NCBI GenBank assembly: GCA_016936555.1
Contig: JAFGXR010000058.1
Coordinates: 1-64,000 of the forward strand
Direction of reading: 5' to 3'
DNA from: Spirochaetales bacterium
GTDB lineage: Bacteria > Spirochaetota > Spirochaetia > DSM-2461
Length of the DNA: 64,000 nt
Made by a program: the position numbers and the translations under genes. Positions within the stretch are counted from its first letter, which is position 1. Each line of letters begins with the position of its first letter. A model generated the notes under the pieces. The model did not search any database. It was not told the origin of the DNA and saw nothing but the letters and a program-made list of their open reading frames with translations. Shown one piece after another: positions 38,884 through 47,115 of this stretch.

Positions 38884-40005
38884 ATGATTCGCATATTTTA
38901 TATTGACAGAGATCCTGATTTTTACACAGGACTTCTTTGCTGGCTTCCCGAATACTGCACTTTGCATAAAATAAAGCTTTCTGAAATTGAATCCGCACTT
39001 CCATCTCTAAAATGGGAAACAGATATTATTCTCATCAATCCCGATTACACGGGAAATAGTGACGAGTTTCTCTCGGAGCTGATTGAGACACTTATTCCCG
39101 TACCGGTCATTTTTCTGTCGGAATCGTTGGATCTGCCCTTTCTGGTTTCTCTGATTAAGCTGGGAGCCCATTCATGTTTGAGCAAAAACAGGGATAAGAG
39201 CATATTAATCGAGACTATCAAGAATCTTCTCTATATATTACCGGAACAAAGAGATTTTGTGGAAAACGGTCTGATTCCCGAAATAGTCGGCTCATCATTA
39301 CAGATGCAGAAACTGAAAAAAGAGATCATGAACCTGAGCACTACCTCCATGCACGTCCATATATCGGGAGAAACAGGAACGGGAAAAGAGATAGCTGCCA
39401 GAGCCATTCATAAATATCGTTCCGGTAAAGGGAAACAGCTTCTTGCCTTAAACTGCAGTTCCATAGCTGAAACACTGGTTGAAACAGAACTATTCGGTAC
39501 AAAAAAAGGAGCTTTTACTGATGCTGTAGAAAGAGCCGGCATTTTTGAAAGTGCTGACGGTTCAACCCTTCTGCTTGACGAAGTGAGTGAACTCCCGATT
39601 AATGTGCAGGCTAAATTACTCCGCGTACTCGAGTACGGTACTTTCAATAGAGTGGGAGGTGTACAGGAACTGAAATCCAACTTCCAGCTCATTACCGCTA
39701 CAAACAGAATATTGAAGGAGGAAGTGCGAAAAGGAACATTCAGAGAAGACCTTTTTTACAGGATAACAACATTAGTATTACAAATACCTCCCCTGAGAGA
39801 GAGGAAAGAAGATATAAACGAACTTTCGCGGCATTTTTTAAAATTAAACGGAAGTTCGAAACATCTGACCGCGGGTGCTCTGAAAAAACTTAACGATCAT
39901 CAATGGCCTGGAAATGTAAGAGAACTAAAACAGGTCATCGAAAGAGCAGAACATTTTTCCGGGAAGAAACAGGTTGTAACTCATAAGGATATTGTGTTTT
40001 ACTGA
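38884..40005 (+). CDS. Sigma-54-type AAA+ activator with receiver-like N-terminus, no C-terminal HTH
   Basis: 'GETGTGKEIAARAIH', 'GAFTDA', 'LLLDEVSELP', ends after 'WPGNVRELKQVIERAEHF'. Confidence 0.88.
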   Translation: MIRIFYIDRDPDFYTGLLCWLPEYCTLHKIKLSEIESALPSLKWETDIILINPDYTGNSDEFLSELIETLIPVPVIFLSESLDLPFLVSLIKLGAHSCLSKNRDKSILIETIKNLLYILPEQRDFVENGLIPEIVGSSLQMQKLKKEIMNLSTTSMHVHISGETGTGKEIAARAIHKYRSGKGKQLLALNCSSIAETLVETELFGTKKGAFTDAVERAGIFESADGSTLLLDEVSELPINVQAKLLRVLEYGTFNRVGGVQELKSNFQLITATNRILKEEVRKGTFREDLFYRITTLVLQIPPLRERKEDINELSRHFLKLNGSSKHLTAGALKKLNDHQWPGNVRELKQVIERAEHFSGKKQVVTHKDIVFY

Positions 40006-40517
40006 ATTTTTCTTATATATTCCCCATCGACAACGGCCTTCAGTTTTCCCTGTTCCATGACGTAGGAGCTGACTTTTCCGATGACCAATATCCGGCTGTT
40101 CTGAACAAATATTTCATCATCTATCACACGGGGCACTCTTTTGGGAAAATTCTGTTCCCATTCAATACCATTAATATTGACGATACAGGAATAGTTTTCG
40201 ACAGTTTCGAGACCGATCCATTTACCGTTTACCAAATGAAGATCCAGGATAAGATTGGATTCAGATCTCTCTATCTCCGTTATTGATGAAATTGTCCCGT
40301 TTATGACAATATATTTATCCGATTGTATGACGCGATCCAGTTCGGCAGGGTCCATGCGACTGAGGACTTCGAGAGAAATCTCCGGATTACAAAAATCGGG
40401 CAAATCCGTTTTTTGCGCAAAAATAAAGTCAGTGATAATAAGAAATAATATAAAAAGGGGAATAAATACTCTCTTCACAGGCAATACCTCTCTAAAAATA
40501 ATAAACGCCTCATTCAA
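39999..40517 (-). CDS. Hypothetical secreted protein
   Basis: Signal peptide 'VFIPLFILFLIITDFIFAQ'; no family recognised. Confidence 0.5.
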   Translation of the reverse strand: MNEAFIIFREVLPVKRVFIPLFILFLIITDFIFAQKTDLPDFCNPEISLEVLSRMDPAELDRVIQSDKYIVINGTISSITEIERSESNLILDLHLVNGKWIGLETVENYSCIVNINGIEWEQNFPKRVPRVIDDEIFVQNSRILVIGKVSSYVMEQGKLKAVVDGEYIRKIQ

Positions 40518-40650
40518 GATTTACAATTGTATTTCAATTTTGGAGTGAAATAATATCTATAATATTTGACAAAAAGGATGCCGATAAATAGAATAGAAAT
40601 TGATACATTTTGAATACTTCACTTTCAATATGTGAAAATGAAGGGGTAGC

Positions 40651-41205
40651 ATGAGCAACAACAACAATATCGTACCGGGTTTTGATGAAGAAAAAGATGA
40701 TAGCCTCAAAATAAGACTTCAGAGTATACCCACAACCAAAGGATGTCTTGTTCTTTATTTGACCGGATATATCGATACATACAATTCAAATTTTTTCCAG
40801 AAGAGAGTTACCAAAGCTATAGAAGCCGGTTTTACAAAGCTCATCTTTCATTGCGGCGGATTGAACTATGTTTCCAGTACCGGTATTGGTTCTTTTACAG
40901 CTTTCCTGAAATCCGTTAAACCCCGAGGTGGAGATCTTGTACTTCTGGAGATCCAGCCGAAAGTCTATGAAGTATTTCAACTTCTGGGATTTTCCCAGTT
41001 TTTCAATATACAGGATAGTCTGGATGAAGCTGTTGAATTTTTCGGACCTGATGGTACGTTGCCGAAGAGCGATGTATTTCCGAAAATTTTCCGTTGTCCC
41101 ATCTGTTCAAAGAAGCTCAAGGCCAGTAGAGCCGGTAGATTTCGATGCAGTGAATGTAAAACAATCCTTGCCATTGATAATAGTGGTCAGGTTTTTTTGG
41201 GATGA
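40651..41205 (+). CDS. STAS-domain protein (anti-sigma antagonist-like) with C-terminal zinc ribbon
   Basis: 'KGCLVLYLTGYIDTYNSNFFQKRV...LNYVSSTGIGSFTAFLK'; C-terminal 'CPICSKKLKASRAGRFRCSEC'. Confidence 0.85.
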   Translation: MSNNNNIVPGFDEEKDDSLKIRLQSIPTTKGCLVLYLTGYIDTYNSNFFQKRVTKAIEAGFTKLIFHCGGLNYVSSTGIGSFTAFLKSVKPRGGDLVLLEIQPKVYEVFQLLGFSQFFNIQDSLDEAVEFFGPDGTLPKSDVFPKIFRCPICSKKLKASRAGRFRCSECKTILAIDNSGQVFLG

Positions 41206-41214
41206 CATAAAAGA

Positions 41215-41238
41215 GGGTCTGAAAAGACCCTTTTTTTT
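41215..41238 (+). terminator. Intrinsic terminator after STAS gene
   Basis: GGGTC-TGAAAA-GACCC followed by eight T. Confidence 0.85.
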
Positions 41239-41251
41239 ATTATAAATAAGT

Positions 41252-41890
41252 ATGGGAAAAATCATTAACATAATAAGACCTGATGAAGATCTCGAGCTTC
41301 TTCTATCGGAAATGACTTCTATTCCGGATTCTCCTTTTACATTTCACATCACAGATAAACCATTTGTATCAGCTGAAATTCTTTTTTTGTCTTTTGATAA
41401 TTTATCAAAGTATAGAGAGCATAACCCTGAATTCAGGTATATTCCCTTTATCGTCTATGGTAAACTTACCTATTTGAACAGAGCCTTCGCTCTGGGTGCT
41501 TCTGATTATATAAAACCACCTTATTCGCTCGATGAACTACTTTGCCGCTCAACGAGATTATGCAAAGATGATCGCCTCTCCATTAATGGACTGGAGGCCA
41601 GTTTTGATTTATCTGGAATTCGTTACAAAGAACAATTTATTCCATTTACAGAAAGCGAATATAAAATACTGCATATACTTATCATGAATATTCATAGAAT
41701 TGTCGATAGAGAGATTTTCCATTATCGCCTGGACCTGGGTGAAGATATTCACCGTTCACTGGATGTGCATATGAACTCTCTCAGAAATAAACTTGAAATT
41801 CTTGTTTCAGATAAAGAAACTGGCAGAAAAATCATAAAGACTGTCAGGGGAAAAGGTTATATGATTAATTCACAGTTCACTTGTGGATAA
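41252..41890 (+). CDS. OmpR-type winged-helix regulator with receiver-like, non-canonical N-terminus
   Basis: C-terminal 'LTESEYKILHILIMN...SLDVHMNSLRNKLE...IKTVRGKGYMI'; N-terminal REC-like 'GASDYIKPPYSLDELL' without phospho-acceptor Asp. Confidence 0.8.
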   Translation: MGKIINIIRPDEDLELLLSEMTSIPDSPFTFHITDKPFVSAEILFLSFDNLSKYREHNPEFRYIPFIVYGKLTYLNRAFALGASDYIKPPYSLDELLCRSTRLCKDDRLSINGLEASFDLSGIRYKEQFIPFTESEYKILHILIMNIHRIVDREIFHYRLDLGEDIHRSLDVHMNSLRNKLEILVSDKETGRKIIKTVRGKGYMINSQFTCG

Positions 41891-42085
41891 CTTGTTAAAA
41901 ACTATAATTTCACAAGGAATAAGTTTTTTAAAATTCGATATTTTCCTGACTAACCATTCTTTAAATACTATTTAATTACTTACATTATATATGATTAGCA
42001 AGTAAGGGTAACCTAAATTCCCGGATTCCGGGGTTGTGGATAAGCTGTGGAAGAATTCTGAATTTCTCTAATAAATTGTGGATAA
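41882..42085 (+). promoter_or_regulatory. Cluster of three perfect DnaA boxes (TGTGGATAA) at 41882, 42035 and 42077
   Basis: Exact TGTGGATAA three times in the same orientation; related TGTGGAAGA at 42046. Confidence 0.7.
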
Positions 42086-42115
42086 AAAAAGCCTGCCATT
42101 GAATTCGGCAGGCTT
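42083..42115 (-). terminator. Intrinsic terminator of murA (- strand)
   Basis: AAGCCTGCC-ATTGAATTC-GGCAGGCTT stem, T-tract on - strand. Confidence 0.8.
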
Positions 42116-42134
42116 GACTTGTGGAAATGTGAAT

Positions 42135-43418
42135 TTATTCGTCCTTAATCCTTTTTATCCGGGCACCAAGACTATTGAGCCTGTTAGCAATATCTTCATA
42201 TCCTCTTTCAATCTGATAGACATTGTGAATTTCGCTCTGCCCCTGAGCGCAGAGAGCGGCAATTACCATAGCCATTCCCGCCCGTACATCGGGAGAGACC
42301 AGACTGTCTCCCCGAAGCCTTCTGGGGCCCGTTATGACCGCCCTATGAGGATCACAGAGAATGATACCCGCTCCCATCCCTATTAACTTGTCCACAAAGA
42401 ACATTCTCGATTCAAACATTTTTTCATGGATGAGTATTGTTCCTTCCACCTGAGTAGCAATGACTGTCATGATACTGAGAAGATCCGGCGGGAAACCGGG
42501 CCAGGGAGCATCATCGATATGGGGTATACTGCCCCCCATATCTGCGACGACTTTCATCTTCTGGTTGGAAGGTACAAAAACAGAGTTATCATCCTGCTGC
42601 CAGTTGATACCCAGCTTATTGAATCCGAGTTTTGTCATTCTCAGATAGTGGGGATCAGCATCATTTATTTCAAGCTCCCCACCCGTAACAGCGCATAAAC
42701 CGATAAGAGAACCGACTTCCATAAAATCGGCACCGATTTTAAATTCAGTTCCCGATAATTTCGCTTTTCCCTGTATCCTCAGAATATTCGATCCGATTCC
42801 GGTAATTTCAGCTCCCATGGAATTGAGCATATGACACAGGTCCTGAATATGGGGCTCCGATGCGCAATTTGAGAGAATCGTTTCGCCTTCAGCCAGTACG
42901 GCGGCCATTATAGCATTTTCCGTTGCCGTTACAGATGCTTCATCGAGAAAAATGTCCTGACCTATAAGTTTATTGGCGGTCAGTTTGAAAACTCCGTCTA
43001 TCTCGACCCGGGCTCCCAGCTCGGAAAGAGCCAGAAAATGTGTATCGAGTCTTCTCCTTCCTATGACATCTCCCCCGGGAGGAGGGAGAATGACTTTTCC
43101 GGTTCTGGCTAGAATCGGACCGGCAAAAAGAATTGAGGCTCTTACTTTTCCGCATATTTCCGCCGGTAACTCACTGGTTTTTATATCATTGGTTTTAACT
43201 CTGTAGTTGTGATCGCTGATCTTTTCGACGTTCGATCCCAAATGTCTGAGAATATCAAACATGACCAGAACATCTTCGATTTCGGGAATATTGCTCAGAA
43301 TTATTTCTTCATCACTCAGCAAAGTGGCAGCAATGCAGGGAAGAGCTGCGTTTTTATTGCCGTTGGCCTTGATTTTACCTTTAATAGGAAACCCGCCTTC
43401 AATGACATATTTATGCAT
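42135..43418 (-). CDS. murA: UDP-N-acetylglucosamine 1-carboxyvinyltransferase (Asp variant)
   Basis: 'GNKNAALPCIAATLLSDE', 'VRASILFAGPILARTGKVILPPPGGDVIGRRRLDTHF', 'RAGMAMVIAALCAQG'; start set to 'MHKYVIEGG'. Confidence 0.95.
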   Translation of the reverse strand: MHKYVIEGGFPIKGKIKANGNKNAALPCIAATLLSDEEIILSNIPEIEDVLVMFDILRHLGSNVEKISDHNYRVKTNDIKTSELPAEICGKVRASILFAGPILARTGKVILPPPGGDVIGRRRLDTHFLALSELGARVEIDGVFKLTANKLIGQDIFLDEASVTATENAIMAAVLAEGETILSNCASEPHIQDLCHMLNSMGAEITGIGSNILRIQGKAKLSGTEFKIGADFMEVGSLIGLCAVTGGELEINDADPHYLRMTKLGFNKLGINWQQDDNSVFVPSNQKMKVVADMGGSIPHIDDAPWPGFPPDLLSIMTVIATQVEGTILIHEKMFESRMFFVDKLIGMGAGIILCDPHRAVITGPRRLRGDSLVSPDVRAGMAMVIAALCAQGQSEIHNVYQIERGYEDIANRLNSLGARIKRIKDE

Positions 43419-43519
43419 GGAAAACACCTTTTTGTTGATATATTCAGGATTTATATATTTTCTAATCTGACTAGAAAAAGATATAGTATGGGATAAATAA
43501 CATCAATAGAGGAAATCTC

Positions 43520-44893
43520 ATGAAGGTGCAGAAATTCGGGGGGAGCTCTCTCGCCGACGGAGACAGAATTAAAAATACAGTCAAAATAATTCAATCGGAA
43601 AATCAGAGGATTTTCGTAGTGCTATCCGCCATGAAAGGAATTACGAACCTTCTCATTGAAGCCTCTACTAATGCTGAAAAAGGGGATAAGCAGTACAAAG
43701 TACAACTGGAATCCATAAAAAATCAGCATTATAATGCCATCGAAGTCCTTTTTGAAGGCAAAGATAAGCAGCCTGTCATTGAATCGGTTAACTCGTTGAT
43801 CGGAGAATTAAAGGATATACTCCACGGCGTTGAGCTCGTTCAGGAATGTTCGCTTCGCACCGGTGATCTTATCATGAGTTTCGGAGAACGTTTAAACTGT
43901 ACCGTTACGGCAGCCTATTTCAATTCATTAGGTCGGAAAGCCGAAATGACCGATGCAAGGGATATAATCGTTACTGATGATCATTACGGCAGCAGCAATG
44001 TCTTTCTGGATAAAAGCTACGAGCTTATAAAGGAAAGATTATCAGATCCCGGGACTCTCTATGTCATTACGGGATTCATTGCTTCATCGGAAAAGGGGTT
44101 AACAACGACTCTTGGCCGGAACGGTAGCGACTATACAGCTTCCATTATCGGAGCGGCTATGAATGTGGATATCGTTGAAATATGGACAGATGTAAACGGC
44201 GTTTTAACCGCTGATCCCCGTATTGTGGAAAAGGCACACACAATTCCCCGCTTAACCATAGAAGAAGCAATGGAGCTCTCCTATTTCGGTGCGGAAGTCA
44301 TCCATCCCTATACTCTTCTACCCACTGTAGAAAGGAATATTCCCGTAATTATAAAGAACACACTTGATCCGACTAACGAAGGGACCATTATAGGTAACGG
44401 ACCGGTGAAGAGAACACGGGCCATTACGGGTATCGCTTCAATTGACAGCGTTTCATTCATAAATGTCGAAGGCGGCGGCATGCTGGGCATACCCGGGATA
44501 GCCTCAACTATTTTCAGTGCTCTTGCAGAAGCAGGCGTTAACATAATCATGATTACCCAGGCTTCTTCAGAACACAGTATCTGTATTGTCATCCGTTCAA
44601 TCGAAGTGGAAAGAGCCGTCAGTTATCTTGAAAAAAAGCTTGAATATGAAATAAAAACTAAAAAAATAAACAGAATTGATGTAAAAAACAACCTTGAGAT
44701 AATCGCTGTTATCGGTGAAAACATGAAAGGCATGACCGGAATTTCTGGAAAACTTTTCAGTTCTCTCGGAGACAGCGGTGTCAACATCCTGGCCATCGCC
44801 CAGGGATCATCAGAGCGGAATATTTCACTTGTCATAGAAAACAGAGATAAGGAAACTGCTCTGAACACTATACACAGAACATTTATAGCCTAA
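43520..44893 (+). CDS. lysC: Aspartate kinase with ACT domains
   Basis: 'MKVQKFGGSSLADGDRIKNTV', 'TTLGRNGSDYTASIIG', 'EIWTDVNGVLTADPRIV'. Confidence 0.93.
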   Translation: MKVQKFGGSSLADGDRIKNTVKIIQSENQRIFVVLSAMKGITNLLIEASTNAEKGDKQYKVQLESIKNQHYNAIEVLFEGKDKQPVIESVNSLIGELKDILHGVELVQECSLRTGDLIMSFGERLNCTVTAAYFNSLGRKAEMTDARDIIVTDDHYGSSNVFLDKSYELIKERLSDPGTLYVITGFIASSEKGLTTTLGRNGSDYTASIIGAAMNVDIVEIWTDVNGVLTADPRIVEKAHTIPRLTIEEAMELSYFGAEVIHPYTLLPTVERNIPVIIKNTLDPTNEGTIIGNGPVKRTRAITGIASIDSVSFINVEGGGMLGIPGIASTIFSALAEAGVNIIMITQASSEHSICIVIRSIEVERAVSYLEKKLEYEIKTKKINRIDVKNNLEIIAVIGENMKGMTGISGKLFSSLGDSGVNILAIAQGSSERNISLVIENRDKETALNTIHRTFIA

Positions 44894-44911
44894 TTTCCAA
44901 GGAGTATATCA

Positions 44912-46213
44912 ATGCAGTTTTACAGTACCAGAAACAAAGAAGATATAGTGGATTTTCCCACAGCATTATTCAGGGGTCTCGCTCCCGACGGGGGGCTCTA
45001 TGTCCCCGCAGAAAAGGCGGATTTAAAGGAAGTTTTCAATCAGTTCGACAGCAGAACTTCTTTTACAGATATTGCCGGACAAATGATTTTCAGCCTTCTC
45101 GGTTCAACCTTTGACAGGAAACAGTCCTTTGAAATCGCCAAAAAGGCCTTTCCTTTTTCACCGGTCATCACCGGATTGAAAAATGACATATCCATTCTGG
45201 AACTTTATCACGGGAACAGTTGCGCCTTTAAGGATTACGGTGCTTCTTTCCTGGCTCAGTCCATGGATACACTTCTCAGAAATAGAGAGGAAAAAGCTGT
45301 CATTCTCACAGCTACTTCGGGTGATACGGGATCTGCAGTGGCCCAGGCTTTCGTCGGAAAAGAGAATATAGATGTGGTCATTCTCTATCCATCCGGTCGT
45401 GTCAGCCCGCTTCAGGAGAAGCAATTGACGACTCTTGGAGGAAATATAAAAGCTCTGGAAGTAAAAGGATCCTTTGATGACTGTCAGAAAATGGTAAAGC
45501 AAGCCTTCGTAGACAGGGATATCACAGATAGAATTACATTGTCTTCCGCCAATTCGATCAACCTGGGGCGCTTGATTCCCCAATCCTTTTACTATGTCTG
45601 GGCCTACTCGCGCATCAGGGACGCTGCTCCTGAGACTGTTTTTGCTGTTCCCAGCGGTAATTTCGGCAATCTGACAGCCGGCCTCTATGCACAGTCCTGG
45701 GGACTATCCATCAGCCGTTTCATTGCCGCGACAAATGCCAACGATGTTATTCCGAAATATATCGAAGAAGGCCTGTATAATCCTATGTCTTCGATTCCGA
45801 CAATTTCCAATGCCATGGATGTAGGAGCCCCCAGCAACTACGAAAGAATGACCGAACTCTTTGTTGGAAGTGTGGAGAAATTCAGAGAAAAGATTTCCGC
45901 ATTCAGGGTTGATGATGAAACGACTCGAGAAACAATAAAAAAAGTCTACAACAGAGAGAACTACGTCATGTGCCCCCATACAGCTGTCGGGTATAGGGCG
46001 GCGGAAATGTATCAAAAGGAAATGGGAGCGCAACCGGTCATGGTTCTTTCCACAGCTCATCCGGGAAAATTTACTGAAGTTATTGAGGATGTGATTAACA
46101 TCAAACCGGAACTTCCCGAAGAGTTGAGAAAACTGGAGAAACTTAAAAAAGTTTCTGTTATCATTGACAATACGACAGAAGCTCTGAAAGATTATTTATT
46201 AACAACTTATTAA
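44912..46213 (+). CDS. thrC: Threonine synthase
   Basis: 'FHGNSCAFKDYGASFLAQ'-like PLP-Lys motif and 'TATSGDTGSAVAQAF'. Confidence 0.94.
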   Translation: MQFYSTRNKEDIVDFPTALFRGLAPDGGLYVPAEKADLKEVFNQFDSRTSFTDIAGQMIFSLLGSTFDRKQSFEIAKKAFPFSPVITGLKNDISILELYHGNSCAFKDYGASFLAQSMDTLLRNREEKAVILTATSGDTGSAVAQAFVGKENIDVVILYPSGRVSPLQEKQLTTLGGNIKALEVKGSFDDCQKMVKQAFVDRDITDRITLSSANSINLGRLIPQSFYYVWAYSRIRDAAPETVFAVPSGNFGNLTAGLYAQSWGLSISRFIAATNANDVIPKYIEEGLYNPMSSIPTISNAMDVGAPSNYERMTELFVGSVEKFREKISAFRVDDETTRETIKKVYNRENYVMCPHTAVGYRAAEMYQKEMGAQPVMVLSTAHPGKFTEVIEDVINIKPELPEELRKLEKLKKVSVIIDNTTEALKDYLLTTY

Positions 46214-46343
46214 CAAAAAAAACTGAATCGGAAAGAAAAGGGAGTCTGAATTTAAATTCATTAAAAATTCAGGCTCCCTCCAATTTTATAAATAAAACTG
46301 AATATTTATAAAATTCTGAGAATAAAAATTCAATGGTTATAAA

Positions 46344-46372
46344 AAAACGGGAAGTAATTAACTTCCCGTTTT
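46344..46372. terminator. Bidirectional terminator between convergent thrC and jag/khpB
   Basis: AAAACGGGAAGT-AATT-AACTTCCCGTTTT; a second imperfect hairpin lies at about 46240-46278. Confidence 0.8.
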
Positions 46373-46405
46373 AGAGTTATAAACATGTTTTCCACAGGGA
46401 AAAGT

Positions 46406-47077
46406 CTATTCTCTGCTTCCTTTGTAAATGATTCTCACCTGTTTATACAGACCATCACCTTCGCTTTTTGTAATAACATCATTCATATCGTTCAAAGCTG
46501 TATGAATGAGTCTTCTTTCAAAAGGATTCATAGGTTCAAGAAGTTTGGAATTTTTGGAACGGCAAACCTGTTCAGCTGTCTTTCTTGCCATTCTGATTAT
46601 ACTGTCTTCTCTCCGTCGCCTGTAATTTTCCGAATCGATGATAACACGGGCCGGTTTTTCGTCGACAGGGGTTATTTTCCCGAGATAAACATTTGCCAGT
46701 AACTGTATGGCATCCATGTTTTTACCTTTCTTTCCGATAAGAATGGCCGAATGTTCAGATTTAATATCCAAACCCAGTTTTCTCTCATCGCGGAAATTCA
46801 CAGAAACGGAACCGGGATAGCCCATCTTTTCTATGATGTTCGTTACAAATTCCGCTGTTTCTTTCTCCAGATCCCCATCAAAATCTGTAAGGGGAACTCC
46901 GGCGGATTCATCTTCAACGTGTACACGTATTTTGACTGAACCCCTTTTAAAAATACCGTTCGATACCGTTTCTAAAATTTCGACATCGAATTCATCCTGT
47001 TGAAGACCGAGTTCTGCTACTGCTTTTGAAATAGCATCTTTCTCTGTTTTACCTTCAAATTCTCTTATCATAGTCAA
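46406..47077 (-). CDS. jag: Jag/KhpB RNA-binding protein (Jag-N, KH, R3H)
   Basis: 'FEGKTEKDAISKAVAELGL', 'LIGKKGKNMDAIQLLANVYL', 'RRLIHTALNDMNDVITKSEG'; position next to yidC. Confidence 0.92.
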   Translation of the reverse strand: MTMIREFEGKTEKDAISKAVAELGLQQDEFDVEILETVSNGIFKRGSVKIRVHVEDESAGVPLTDFDGDLEKETAEFVTNIIEKMGYPGSVSVNFRDERKLGLDIKSEHSAILIGKKGKNMDAIQLLANVYLGKITPVDEKPARVIIDSENYRRRREDSIIRMARKTAEQVCRSKNSKLLEPMNPFERRLIHTALNDMNDVITKSEGDGLYKQVRIIYKGSRE

Positions 47078-47115
47078 CTCCTGGTTGCTTTCGTTTTCCT
47101 ATCAGGAGCTCACTT

